64,000 bases of DNA. Origin: Rhodococcus sp. SMB37 (GTDB lineage Bacteria > Actinomycetota > Actinomycetes > Mycobacteriales > Mycobacteriaceae). A model generated the notes under the pieces. The model was not told the DNA's origin, did not search any database, and saw only the letters and a program-made list of their open reading frames with translations. The translations under genes were made by a program, and so were the position numbers. Where the stretch lies: assembly GCF_004345605.1 (NCBI RefSeq), contig NZ_SLVY01000003.1, forward strand, positions 310,001-374,000, given 5' to 3'. Positions 1-8,567 of this stretch are shown here, piece by piece (position 1 is the stretch's first letter; the number at the start of each line of letters is the position of its first letter).

Positions 1-1988
1 CCGACATCGACCGAGTCGTACCTGCCGAAGCTGTTGACCCCGAACACGAGGTGACCGTCCTCGATATACAGCAGATATCCACCCTGCGGGTCCCCGTGGG
101 CAACCAGGACGCCCTCGTCGCCCGTCGACCAGCCGTCAAGGTCGACTCGAATATCGAAGTCCCGGTATGCGATCAACTTCGACGACCGATAGCGCTCGAG
201 CGTCGGCGTCCCGGCGAGGATACGGACGGGGCGTCCCAGCGCCTGCTCGGCCGGTCGCCGGGTGGCCAAACCGGTGGGGGTGATCAGCGGGAAAACGGTA
301 TTCGCCCACGCCGACTCGTCCCAGCCCGCTGAGAGCTCGGCGACTTTGTCCGGATACTTCTCGGCGACATTGTGGATCTCGGTCGGATCGGTGCGCACGT
401 CGAACAACTGCCACTGCGGGGCGTCGACGTCGGCTCCCGGATGCAGCGCCAGCAGTTTCCAGCCGTCGCGGTAGAAGCCGCGGTTGCCGACCATCTCGGT
501 GTACTGCTCGGTGTGAGCACTCTCCGCCGCCCGATCCCTGAGAAGCGGCGACGCGTCGACCCCGTCGAAGGTCTTCACCGGAAGCCCCTTCCGATGAGTG
601 GGCGCCTCCACGCCGGCGAGAGAGAGCAGGGTCGGAGCCAGGTCGGTGACGTACGCGAACTGGTCGCGGACCCCGTTGTCGCCGCTCTCTTTTCTCAGGC
701 CGTCGGGCCACGACAGGACGAACGGCACCCGCACTCCCCCGGCGAAAGACTGTCCCTTGTAGAACCGGAAGGGCGTGTTCGACGCCTGCCCCCACCCGCG
801 CGGATAGTGCACGCCGAGCTGCGCCGACCCGATCAGCGACTCGTTGTGCGGCACGTCTCCGACCCAGTCGGGATCCGGGATGCGGGCGAACTCCGCGAGG
901 TAACTGCGGGTACCTTCCGGCCCACCTTCCGCAGTGCCGCCGTTGTCGGAGGTGAACACGACGATGGTGTTGTCGAGTTCGCCGAGCGACTCGATGGTGT
1001 CGAGGATGCGGCCGACGGACTGGTCGACCGAGTCGACCATCGCCGCGTACACCTCCATGTACTTGGCGAAACGGCGCTGCTGATCGGGAGACAGTGAATC
1101 CCATTCGGGAACATCGAATCCGGGCTCGACATTGCGTGGCACCTGCTGGGTTCCCTCGGGGAACAGTCCCTGCGCGAGCTGGCCGGCGAAGCGATCCGCC
1201 CTCACCGCGTCCCACCCCTGCGCGTACTTGCCGCGGTATTTGGCGATATCGGATTCCTTGGCCTGCAACGGGCCGTGCATCGCGACGTGCGCGAAGTAGA
1301 GGAAGAACGGCTTGTCGGCGTCGTGGGCGCGCAGATCCTTGATGTAGGAGACAGCCTTGTCGGTGAGGTCGTCGGTGAGGTAGTAGTCGTCCGGGTACTC
1401 CTCGATATCGACCGCCGAGTTGTCCGAGGTCAGCTGGTTCGGGTGGAAGAACGAGTTGAACCCTTCGAGCGACCCGTAGTAGCGGTCGAATCCGCGTTGT
1501 GTCGGCCACGAGTCGCGGCCCGCGCCGGGGCGGAGGTTCGCGTCGCGCACCAGGTGCCACTTGCCGAGGGCGAAGGTCGCGTATCCACCGGCCCGGAGGA
1601 TTTCCGGCAGGGTCTGGGTGTCGTCGGACAACTCCAACCGCAATCCGGGGAAGCCGGGGTCGGCATTGGCCACGAAGCCGTATCCCGCCCGGTGAGGGTT
1701 GACGCCGGTCAGCAGCGCCGCGCGCGACGGCGAGCACAGCGGCGTGGTGTGGTAGTTCGTCAACCGCACACCCGAGGCGGCGAGCCGATCGAGGTTGGGG
1801 GTGTCGATCTCGGAGCCGAACGGCCCGATGTCGCTGTATCCCATGTCGTCGATAAGGACGACCACGATGTTGGGGGATCCCGGTGCGGCGGTGGGTGTGG
1901 GTGGCCATTCGGGAGTCGAGTCGTCGATGGTGCGGCCGATGCGGCCGCCGAAGTCCTCGTAGCCCCGTGCGTGCGGTGGAATGGTCAT
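1..1988 (-). CDS. Arylsulfatase, formylglycine-dependent (3' end outside window)
   Basis: Hydrolyses sulfate esters to release inorganic sulfate. 662 codons are visible and the frame is still open at the window edge, so the C terminus is missing. The N-terminal half carries the alkaline-phosphatase-like metal motif DDMGYSDIG (about residues 47-55). The signature PLCSPSRAALLTG has Cys85 as the residue converted to formylglycine, so this is the Cys-type (C-x-P-x-R) class. FTSDNGG and GKWH, typical of the AslA/AtsA family, follow. No signal peptide is seen, which suggests a cytoplasmic enzyme. The ATG at 1988-1986 overlaps the TGA of the upstream dioxygenase by one base (TGATG), indicating translational coupling. 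Length already exceeds the roughly 540 aa of Pseudomonas AtsA; larger sulfatases of this kind are common in actinobacteria. The exact substrate is unknown. Confidence 0.93.
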   Translation of the reverse strand, partial: MTIPPHARGYEDFGGRIGRTIDDSTPEWPPTPTAAPGSPNIVVVLIDDMGYSDIGPFGSEIDTPNLDRLAASGVRLTNYHTTPLCSPSRAALLTGVNPHRAGYGFVANADPGFPGLRLELSDDTQTLPEILRAGGYATFALGKWHLVRDANLRPGAGRDSWPTQRGFDRYYGSLEGFNSFFHPNQLTSDNSAVDIEEYPDDYYLTDDLTDKAVSYIKDLRAHDADKPFFLYFAHVAMHGPLQAKESDIAKYRGKYAQGWDAVRADRFAGQLAQGLFPEGTQQVPRNVEPGFDVPEWDSLSPDQQRRFAKYMEVYAAMVDSVDQSVGRILDTIESLGELDNTIVVFTSDNGGTAEGGPEGTRSYLAEFARIPDPDWVGDVPHNESLIGSAQLGVHYPRGWGQASNTPFRFYKGQSFAGGVRVPFVLSWPDGLRKESGDNGVRDQFAYVTDLAPTLLSLAGVEAPTHRKGLPVKTFDGVDASPLLRDRAAESAHTEQYTEMVGNRGFYRDGWKLLALHPGADVDAPQWQLFDVRTDPTEIHNVAEKYPDKVAELSAGWDESAWANTVFPLITPTGLATRRPAEQALGRPVRILAGTPTLERYRSSKLIAYRDFDIRVDLDGWSTGDEGVLVAHGDPQGGYLLYIEDGHLVFGVNSFGRYDSVDV

Positions 1989-2932
1989 CAGGCGTCGACC
2001 CGCACGGGGTTGTCGATGGGCGAGTAGTCCGAGGCATCGCCGGACACGATCTTGCTCTGCTCACCGCTGATGGCCACCGGTACGTCGCCGGCAAGGGTGA
2101 TACGGGTGAGGCGACGGGGCTGGTCGTCGTAGTCGGAGATCGCGTAGTGCTGGGTGGCCCGGTTGTCCCAGATCGCGACGTCGCCGGGTTCCCAATTCCA
2201 GCGGACGGTGTTCTCCAGCTTGGTGATGCGCGTCTGCAGCAGTTCGTACAGTTTCTGCGATTCGACGGTGCCGAAGCCGACGAAGCTCTTGACGAATTGG
2301 CCGAGGAGCAGTGCGCGCTCACCGGTTTCCGGGTGGACACGAACGACAGGGTGGATGGTTTCGAAGTAGCTGGATTCGAAGGCTTCGCGGTACTCGGCGA
2401 ACTGCCCGTCGACGCGTTGGGCGGCGTGAGCGGCGTAGTCGTAGACGTTGCTGTGGACGGCCCACAGGTTCGAGACCAGGTCTTTCAGCGGTTCGGGCAG
2501 CGCAGCATAGGCCGCGACCGTGGAGGCCCAGGTCGTCGTACCACCGTAGGACGGCAAGACCTCGGCGCGAAGAATCGCCGCCTTCGGAATGCGGTCGACG
2601 AAGGTGACGTCGGTGTGCCAGCTGTCGGCGCGGACGTACTCTGCGTCGATCGGGAGGGTTTTCGCTCCATATCCCTTGACGGTGGGATGCGGAGTGGTGG
2701 GGATACCGAGCAGCTCGGCGAATTCGAACTGGGAGTCCTCGTCGAGATGATCCTGCCCGTGGAAGAAGATCACTTTGTGGTCCAGCAGTGCCCGCTTGAT
2801 CGCGGCGACCGCGGCCGCGTCGAGGTCGCCGCCGAGCGTGACTCCATCGATCCGGGCGCCGATGCGGGATCCGAGCTTGACGACGGTCGGGGTGGAGGTC
2901 TCGCTGCGCGGGGTCGCGAAATCGACGGACAT
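1988..2932 (-). CDS. Fe(II)/2-oxoglutarate-dependent alkylsulfatase, AtsK/Rv3406-like (TauD family)
   Basis: Oxidatively cleaves organosulfur compounds, probably alkyl sulfate esters, giving an aldehyde and sulfate. The 314-aa product has the facial triad: WHTDVTF (His106, Asp108) and a distal His in the [10 protein letters not shown] segment. An Arg-rich RRLTRITL segment that would bind 2-oxoglutarate follows. Overall it closely resembles mycobacterial Rv3406 as I remember it ([26 protein letters not shown]). The ATG at 2932 is preferred over a GTG 27 nt upstream because GAAAGG lies at correct spacing before it. It is the first gene of a two-gene unit with the sulfatase and is divergent from the ABC importer, which fits regulation by sulfur supply. 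Taurine or a sulfonate as substrate is the alternative. Confidence 0.9.
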   Translation of the reverse strand: MSVDFATPRSETSTPTVVKLGSRIGARIDGVTLGGDLDAAAVAAIKRALLDHKVIFFHGQDHLDEDSQFEFAELLGIPTTPHPTVKGYGAKTLPIDAEYVRADSWHTDVTFVDRIPKAAILRAEVLPSYGGTTTWASTVAAYAALPEPLKDLVSNLWAVHSNVYDYAAHAAQRVDGQFAEYREAFESSYFETIHPVVRVHPETGERALLLGQFVKSFVGFGTVESQKLYELLQTRITKLENTVRWNWEPGDVAIWDNRATQHYAISDYDDQPRRLTRITLAGDVPVAISGEQSKIVSGDASDYSPIDNPVRVDA

Positions 2933-3119
2933 GATGGGCCTTTCGTGGACGAGATACACTGGGCGGCCCCACTATGCAACCGGAATACGCGGTGCGTGCA
3001 CACATTTTGGATCATGCTGATTCGAATTTCCCGAATCCACTCGAACGATTGTCTTTATTCTCAATCAGGAAAGTAGGAATAGCAAGCCCTTCATTCCCTC
3101 AATCGAGAAACATGCCCTG

Positions 3120-3149
3120 TTGTCATGTGTTTCGATCGGGTGCTAGCTT
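3120..3149 (+). promoter_or_regulatory. Promoter of the cysteine leader ORF
   Basis: TTGTCA at 3120-3125 and TAGCTT at 3144-3149, inside TGCTAGCTT, are separated by 18 nt. Transcription starting 7-8 nt after the -10 would begin at or next to the ATG at 3157, predicting a leaderless mRNA. The same TGCTAGC(G/T)T extended -10 recurs at other promoters in this window. Confidence 0.6.
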
Positions 3150-3156
3150 GGCGCCC

Positions 3157-3270
3157 ATGACTTCGGACAGGCCGTTCCCCATGCGGGTCACCTACGTGAC
3201 CGCCGCACTGGGCGCACGTCTGCCTCTGGCGCGGGAACTGTGTTGTTCCCTCCGCACCATCTGCAGCTAG
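3157..3270 (+). CDS. Cysteine-containing leader peptide (putative attenuator uORF)
   Basis: A 37-codon ORF starts MTSDRPFPMRVTYV and ends ARELCCSLRTICS. It holds a Cys-Cys pair five to six residues after LPLA and a third Cys next to last. It lies 180 nt upstream of the ABC importer of a sulfur-scavenging locus and just 7 nt after a good -10, so it is likely leaderless. Actinobacteria are known to use short cysteine-rich uORFs upstream of sulfur-assimilation genes: ribosome stalling at Cys codons when cysteine is scarce raises downstream expression. The Cys codons fall in the loop of a potential hairpin (3233-3250). An internal ATG at 3181 is an alternative start. That it is translated is inference. 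Confidence 0.6.
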   Translation: MTSDRPFPMRVTYVTAALGARLPLARELCCSLRTICS

Positions 3271-3275
3271 CTGCA
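3233..3275 (+). promoter_or_regulatory. Hairpin around Cys codons and palindrome at leader stop
   Basis: GGGAAC (3233-3238) pairs with GTTCCC (3245-3250), leaving a six-base loop that contains the tandem TGT TGT codons. Just downstream, TGCAGCTAGCTGCA (3262-3275) is a perfect 14-nt palindrome that includes the TAG stop codon of the leader ORF. Together they could form the switch of an attenuator. The following 174 nt before the importer gene show no second ORF I would defend. Confidence 0.45.
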
Positions 3276-3449
3276 CGGGCCGTCCGCGTCGCAGCCCGAT
3301 GCGGAGACCTCCGACTACTCCCTCTCCCGTGTTGCTCGGTCGTGTGCTGCCTCCGGAATCGGGCAACAGCCCTTTTCACTCCTCACCTTTCGGGTATCGG
3401 ACTCCCGTGCCTGCGTTCCCCTCCCCTCGAGTCGAAAGACGATCCCCCA

Positions 3450-5042
3450 GTGACAAGTTCAACCCTCCGTTTCGATCGGCGAACCTTCTTCCGCGGTGCC
3501 GGAGTCACCGCCGCAGCGGTCTTCGGAACCGGCCTGCTCGCAGCGTGCTCTTCCGCAGTCGGAGAACAACAGGCCGCCGCAACCGGCTCTTCGACGCCGG
3601 TACGCGGTGGCACTCTGAAGGTCGGGATCACCCAGGATGTCATTCCCGCAACGATTCTCACGAACACCGCCGGCGCCACCGCTGTGATCGGACTCGTCTA
3701 CGACAGCCTCATCACCTACCCACTCGACAAGGTCGAGGCGCAACCGCACCTGGCGACGGCGTGGGACCTCGCCGACGACGGCCTGTCACTGAGCCTGGAT
3801 CTGCGCGACGACGTCACATTCCACTCCGGCCGGCCGTTCACCTCGAAAGACGCGGAGTTCTCACTCCGGACCTACGCGGATGCCAAGTGGACAGCACAGC
3901 TGCGCGGCACCGCTGCCGCGATCACCGAATACGACACGTCCGACCCGCACCGCCTCGTCCTGAAATTCGAGCACGAGCTCGGCAACATCTTCGACCTGCT
4001 CGACACCGTCCCGATCCTCGACAGTGAGACCATCGACCAGCTCCTCGCCGGTGAACAATTCGTCGGTACCGGCCCGTTCCGGCTGACCGACCGCACCCCG
4101 AACACGTCTCTGACGTTCGAGCGCAACGAGACCTACTGGATCCCGGAACGCCCCTATCTCGACCGCGTCGAGATGTCGATCATCGACGACGCGCAAGCAC
4201 TGCTCAGCTCGCTCAGATCGGGGCAGGTCCAGCTCGTGCAAGGGCTGAACTACCGCGACGCCGAGACCCTGGGCAACACCGCCGGCTACCAATCTCTCGC
4301 CATGGAGGGCGCGGAGGTGCAGATATACGTCGGCACCAACGTCACACACCCGGCACTCGCCGACGTGCGGGTGAGGCAGGCGATCGCCTATGCACTCGAC
4401 AGGGAACGCATCATCGACGAGGTCTTCCGCGGGTCGGGGTATCCGATCAACCTGCCGTGGCCCAAGGGTTCGCCCGCGTACGACGAGGCGCGCAATGCGA
4501 CGTACAGCCGCGACGTGGAGAAGGCGAGGCAGGCCTTAGCGGACAGCGGCACTCCTGTACCGAACCTCCCGTTGACCTACCAGGCGGGCAATCCGTTCTA
4601 CGAAGCCACGGCGCAGGTCGTGCAGGCGAACCTCGCCGAGATCGGTATCGACACCACCCTCGATCCGCAGGAGAGCGCCACCTTCGTCCAGAACCTGATC
4701 GGAGCGCAGTTCCCCGGACTCTGGACCACCTTCCACTCGTGGGCGCAGTACACCCCGTCGACGCTGACCGTGAGCGCCTACCCGTTCAACGCGCGAAAGA
4801 ACGCATCCCACTTCGAGAGTCCCGCGTACGTGGCGGCCGCGGACGCCGCGTGGAACGTCGCCGACGGCACCAGCCCCGAAGCAATCGACGCGTACACGGT
4901 GGTCAGCGACGAGTTGCTCGACAACCTCTTCCTGATCGAGATCGGCGTCGTGTTCAACCAGCTGGCTGCGTCCGCTTCGGCACACGACCTTTCGTGGACG
5001 AAGCGATCCGAGCTGAAGCTGACCGACACCTACCTGACCTGA
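3450..5042 (+). CDS. ABC transporter substrate-binding lipoprotein (Dpp/Opp family 5)
   Basis: Extracytoplasmic solute receptor of a peptide/nickel-type importer, 530 aa. The N terminus is a Tat-type lipoprotein signal: twin arginines in DRRTFFRG (Arg10-Arg11), a hydrophobic stretch, then lipobox LLAAC with lipidated Cys33. The mature part has the family-5 pattern (GGTLKVGI near the start, VRQAIAYALDRERII in the middle). The GTG at 3450 is chosen because it gives a normal Tat signal and has GAAAGAC upstream; the frame is open further back but without a sensible N terminus. It starts a four-gene operon. Beside the sulfatase and alkylsulfatase, and behind a Cys leader, the cargo is more likely an organosulfur compound than a peptide. 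That is inferred from context. Confidence 0.9.
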   Translation: MTSSTLRFDRRTFFRGAGVTAAAVFGTGLLAACSSAVGEQQAAATGSSTPVRGGTLKVGITQDVIPATILTNTAGATAVIGLVYDSLITYPLDKVEAQPHLATAWDLADDGLSLSLDLRDDVTFHSGRPFTSKDAEFSLRTYADAKWTAQLRGTAAAITEYDTSDPHRLVLKFEHELGNIFDLLDTVPILDSETIDQLLAGEQFVGTGPFRLTDRTPNTSLTFERNETYWIPERPYLDRVEMSIIDDAQALLSSLRSGQVQLVQGLNYRDAETLGNTAGYQSLAMEGAEVQIYVGTNVTHPALADVRVRQAIAYALDRERIIDEVFRGSGYPINLPWPKGSPAYDEARNATYSRDVEKARQALADSGTPVPNLPLTYQAGNPFYEATAQVVQANLAEIGIDTTLDPQESATFVQNLIGAQFPGLWTTFHSWAQYTPSTLTVSAYPFNARKNASHFESPAYVAAADAAWNVADGTSPEAIDAYTVVSDELLDNLFLIEIGVVFNQLAASASAHDLSWTKRSELKLTDTYLT

Positions 5043-5055
5043 GAAAGGATCCGTC

Positions 5056-6015
5056 ATGGTGCGCTATCTCGTGCATCGGGTGCCCTCCGCGGTCGCAGTT
5101 CTCGTGTTGGCCTCGGTGCTCATCTTCTTCGTCCTCCGACTCGTGCCGGGCGACCCTGCATCCACATTGGCCGGTCCGGACGCCAGCCCGGAGGCGATCG
5201 AAGCGATCCGTCATTCGCTCGGACTCGATCGTTCCGTCCCGGCCCAGTACGTGGCGTGGGTCGGCGATGTAGTGACATTCGACCTCGGCAACTCCTACAT
5301 CCTCGGCGGCCAGATCGCCGATCTCGTGGGAGCCGCCCTCGTCAACACCGTCGTGCTGGCCACCTCGGCACTGCTGCTCGCGCTGGTTGTGAGCCTCGCG
5401 CTGTCCGTCGCGGTCGTGGTGTGGCCGGCGCGGTGGCTCGCCGCCCTGGTTGCCGGATTCAACACCCTCGCCGTCGCACTACCCACGTTCGTCACCGGTG
5501 TGGTGCTGGTGTTGGTGTTCGCTGTGGTCCTGCCGTTGCTGCCATCCGGTGGACTCCCACCGGCCGGATTCCTTGCCCGACCGGATATCTCGATCCAGTA
5601 CCTCGCGCTGCCGACGATCTGCCTGGCGCTTCCCGTTGCCGCCGCGCTCACCCGGTTCCTGACCGAGGCGCTGCGCACCGAGATGAAGCAGCAGTACATT
5701 CTCACGGCCCGCGCGCTCGGAGTGTCGCAGTGGAATCTCGTCACCCGCAGCGCCCTGCGCAACGCGCTGCCGACGATGCTGACCATTCTGGGGCTGCAGA
5801 CCGGGCAGTTGCTCGGCGGTGCGGTGCTCGTCGAAGCGATCTTCGCGTGGCCCGGCATCGGACAGCTGATCGAGCAGGGCATCAGCCGACGGGACTACCC
5901 AGTGGTGCAGGTGCTGCTGCTGATCGCGGTGACGGTTTTCGTGATCGTCCAGCTCGTCACCGACATCGTGCACGCCTACCTGGATCCGCGGGTCCGGATC
6001 GGAGGAGCGTCGTGA
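5056..6015 (+). CDS. ABC transporter permease, DppB type
   Basis: First membrane subunit of the importer, 319 aa with about six membrane spans. The N terminus MVRYLVHRVPSAVAVLVLAS is the usual first helix, followed by the conserved VPGDP segment. The cytoplasmic coupling (EAA) loop is seen as ARALGVSQWNLVTRSALRNA. AAAGGA precedes the ATG by seven bases, 13 bases after the receptor stop. Its own stop overlaps the next gene by four bases (GTGA). Confidence 0.92.
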   Translation: MVRYLVHRVPSAVAVLVLASVLIFFVLRLVPGDPASTLAGPDASPEAIEAIRHSLGLDRSVPAQYVAWVGDVVTFDLGNSYILGGQIADLVGAALVNTVVLATSALLLALVVSLALSVAVVVWPARWLAALVAGFNTLAVALPTFVTGVVLVLVFAVVLPLLPSGGLPPAGFLARPDISIQYLALPTICLALPVAAALTRFLTEALRTEMKQQYILTARALGVSQWNLVTRSALRNALPTMLTILGLQTGQLLGGAVLVEAIFAWPGIGQLIEQGISRRDYPVVQVLLLIAVTVFVIVQLVTDIVHAYLDPRVRIGGAS

Positions 6016-6875
6016 GTGTGTCGTCGATCGATCCGGCGGCCGAGCCGGAACTGCGGAGCCGCCGACGGCCGGTGGTCAAGGCGTTGACCCGCGGCCAGGG
6101 TCTGGCCGGGGTACTGCTCGTCGTCGTGGTCGGGGTAGCCGGACTGCTGGCACCGTGGCTCGCGCCGTTCGACCCGAACCAGCAGATCAGCGGAGCCAAC
6201 CTGCTCGGACCGAGCGCCGAACACTGGTTCGGCACCGACACGGTCAACCGCGACGTGTTCTCCCGCGTGCTGCACGGGATTCGGATCAACCTGCAGATCA
6301 TCTTCATCGCGGTGCCGATCGGGGCGGTCCTGGGATCGCTGCTGGGCCTGGTTTCCACGATGCACTCCGCTCTGGACGTCGTCGCGCAGCGCGTGTTCGA
6401 CGTGGTGCTCGCATTCCCTGCGCTGATCCTCGCGATCGCGTTGGCGGCGATCGTCGGGCCGGGAGCGCTCACGGTCGGGATCGTCATCGTCGTCGCGGAG
6501 ATCCCGGTGTTCGGCCGAAACGTCCGAACGCAGGTGCTCCGGATCAGAGAGTTGCCGTTCGTCGAAGCTTCCGAGGTGATCGGTGCGTCGCGCTGGTTCA
6601 CCCTCCGCGCCCACGTACTGCCGAACGCCACGGAGCCGCTGGCCATTCAGCTCGCGCTCTCGATGTCGGTCGCGGTGTTCGTCGAATCCGCCATGAGTTT
6701 CATCGGAATCGGTGTGCGCCCGCCCGAGCCGTCACTGGGGTCGATCGTCGCCGACGCCGTCCCCAACCTCGACATCAATGCGGCGTTCGCGATCGGCCCG
6801 CTCGCCGTCATCGCGGCCCTGGTCCTCGGGTTCCTCCTCATCGCCCAGGCGCTCGGTTCCGCACGCCGGACCTGA
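6012..6875 (+). CDS. ABC transporter permease, DppC type
   Basis: Second membrane subunit, 287 aa. The GTG at 6012 lies within GTGA, overlapping the DppB stop, with GGAGGAG just upstream, so translation is coupled. The extended cytoplasmic N terminus (SSIDPAAEPELRSRRRP) precedes the first helix, as usual for DppC. The motif HWFGTDTVNRDVFSRVLHG is the family mark before the second helix. The EAA loop is VEASEVIGASRWFTLRAHVL. The frame is open well upstream, but only this start gives a DppC-sized protein. Confidence 0.92.
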   Translation: MSVSSIDPAAEPELRSRRRPVVKALTRGQGLAGVLLVVVVGVAGLLAPWLAPFDPNQQISGANLLGPSAEHWFGTDTVNRDVFSRVLHGIRINLQIIFIAVPIGAVLGSLLGLVSTMHSALDVVAQRVFDVVLAFPALILAIALAAIVGPGALTVGIVIVVAEIPVFGRNVRTQVLRIRELPFVEASEVIGASRWFTLRAHVLPNATEPLAIQLALSMSVAVFVESAMSFIGIGVRPPEPSLGSIVADAVPNLDINAAFAIGPLAVIAALVLGFLLIAQALGSARRT

Positions 6876-6909
6876 CCTCTCCGCTTCCCACCGACAGGAG
6901 TACAGAACG

Positions 6910-8559
6910 ATGGCCGAGACCATCCTCGACATCGCAGACCTCACCATCCGATTCGGCACCGACGCACCACCGGTGGTATCCGGTCTCGACCTCGCCGTCG
7001 ACGCCGGGGAAATCGTCGCGCTCGTCGGAGAGTCGGGGTCGGGCAAGTCGATGACCGCGAAGGCAGTACTCGGATTGCTCCCCGACGGCGCCGCGGCCAG
7101 TGGGGCGATCCTGCTCGGGGGCCACCAGATCGTCGCGGCACCCGAGAGTCAACTTGCCCGGCTCCGCGGCACCCGCGCTGCGATGGTGTTCCAGGAACCG
7201 CAGACCGCGCTGAATCCGGTGCAGAAGGTCGGCTGGCAAATCGCGCAGGCGCTGCGGGCGCACGGGCGGGTATCGCGTGCGGATGCTCGCGCCCGAGCGA
7301 TCGAGTTGCTGCGGCTCGTCGAGATCCCCGACCCCGAACTGCGCGTCGACTGGTATCCGCACCAGCTGTCCGGCGGGCAGAAGCAGCGTGTCGTCATCGC
7401 GCTCGCGCTGTCGGGAGATCCCGATCTGCTGATCGCCGACGAGCCCACCACCGCACTCGACGTGACCGTCCAGGCCGAGATCCTCGAGCTGCTCCGGAAC
7501 CTCCGCGACGAGCGCGGTACCGCGATCCTGCTCATCACCCACAACATGGGTGTGGTCGCCGATATCGCCGACCGTGTCGCGGTGATGCGTGCGGGCGGCC
7601 TCGTCGAGGACCGCGATGTGCACGAGCTGTTCGATTCACCGCGCGAGAAGTACACGGTGCAGTTGCTCGCATCCGTCCCGCGACTGCACACGTCCTCACA
7701 CGATGCCGGCGATGCGCGAGAGGCGTCCGCGCCTGCGGTCCTGGAGATCCGTGATCTCGACATCGTGTACCCGGCCAGGTTGGGCAACCAGGCGTTCACC
7801 GCGTTGCGCGGTGTGAGTGTCGACGTCGCGGCGGGTGAAGTGCTCGGCATCGTCGGCGAATCCGGCTCCGGGAAGACCACTCTCGGGCGTGCCGCGTTGG
7901 GGGTGATCAAGGCGACCGCCGGCTCCGTCGTCTTCGACGGTGCAGACCTCTCGACGGTGTCGGCGCGGGAGCTTCGGGCGTTGCGCCGCGGAATGGCGCT
8001 CGTGCATCAGGACCCGGCCGCATCCCTCGATCCGCGGCGCAGCATCGGTGACTCGATCGGCGAACCGCTGGTGGTGCACAGGAGCGCGTCCGGGGTGGTG
8101 CTGCGGGCCAAGGTCGGAAACCTGCTCGAGTCGGTGCGGTTGCCCCGCGATTTCGCGGACCGTCGGCCCGGTGAACTGTCGGGCGGTCAGAGGCAACGTG
8201 TCGCGCTGGCCCGAGCTCTCGCACTGGCGCCCCGACTGCTGGTCGCGGACGAGCCGACCAGCGCTCTCGACGTGTCGGTGCAGGCAGAGGTGTTGGATCT
8301 GTTCGCGGATCTACGTGAGGAATACCGTTTCGCGTGCCTGTTCGTCAGCCACGACCTGGCTGTGGTGAACCAGGTTGCCGAACGGGTCGCGGTGCTGCGG
8401 CGCGGCGAACTGGTGGAGATCGGTTCGACGGCGGCGGTGTTCGGCAACCCTCGGGATACGTACACACGCGGATTGCTGGACGCGGTGCCGTTACCCGACC
8501 CGGTTCTGCAACGCGAGCGTCGGCGAGGCGACAAGACAGTGCTGTCGGCGGTCGGGTGA
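6910..8559 (+). CDS. Fused ABC transporter ATPase, DppD-DppF type
   Basis: Supplies ATP hydrolysis for the importer. Two complete ATPase domains are fused in 549 aa. Domain 1 has Walker A GESGSGKS (40-47), signature LSGGQKQRVVIA and Walker B LLIADEPTTALD. Domain 2 has GESGSGKT, LSGGQRQRVALA and LLVADEPTSALD. Both domains end with the oligopeptide-transporter C-terminal extension (REKYTVQLLASVP and RDTYTRGLLDAVP). GACAGGAG sits nine bases before the ATG. It ends eight bases from the convergent GAP1-like gene. Confidence 0.94.
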   Translation: MAETILDIADLTIRFGTDAPPVVSGLDLAVDAGEIVALVGESGSGKSMTAKAVLGLLPDGAAASGAILLGGHQIVAAPESQLARLRGTRAAMVFQEPQTALNPVQKVGWQIAQALRAHGRVSRADARARAIELLRLVEIPDPELRVDWYPHQLSGGQKQRVVIALALSGDPDLLIADEPTTALDVTVQAEILELLRNLRDERGTAILLITHNMGVVADIADRVAVMRAGGLVEDRDVHELFDSPREKYTVQLLASVPRLHTSSHDAGDAREASAPAVLEIRDLDIVYPARLGNQAFTALRGVSVDVAAGEVLGIVGESGSGKTTLGRAALGVIKATAGSVVFDGADLSTVSARELRALRRGMALVHQDPAASLDPRRSIGDSIGEPLVVHRSASGVVLRAKVGNLLESVRLPRDFADRRPGELSGGQRQRVALARALALAPRLLVADEPTSALDVSVQAEVLDLFADLREEYRFACLFVSHDLAVVNQVAERVAVLRRGELVEIGSTAAVFGNPRDTYTRGLLDAVPLPDPVLQRERRRGDKTVLSAVG

Positions 8560-8567
8560 TCCCGCGA

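Noticed and set aside
136-2340. A 734-codon open frame on the minus strand overlapping the sulfatase and alkylsulfatase
   Set aside because: It is Arg/Pro/Ser-rich shadow sequence in another frame of two genes with clear catalytic motifs; GC-rich third positions keep such frames open.
2770-3015. A second Cys-containing leader peptide upstream of the alkylsulfatase on the minus strand
   Set aside because: The candidate frame runs into the dioxygenase gene, its Cys residues are scattered rather than paired, and no good promoter-start arrangement is seen.
3299-4027. A 242-codon plus-strand frame overlapping the receptor gene start
   Set aside because: Arg-rich shadow of the Tat lipoprotein gene without domain features or ribosome site.
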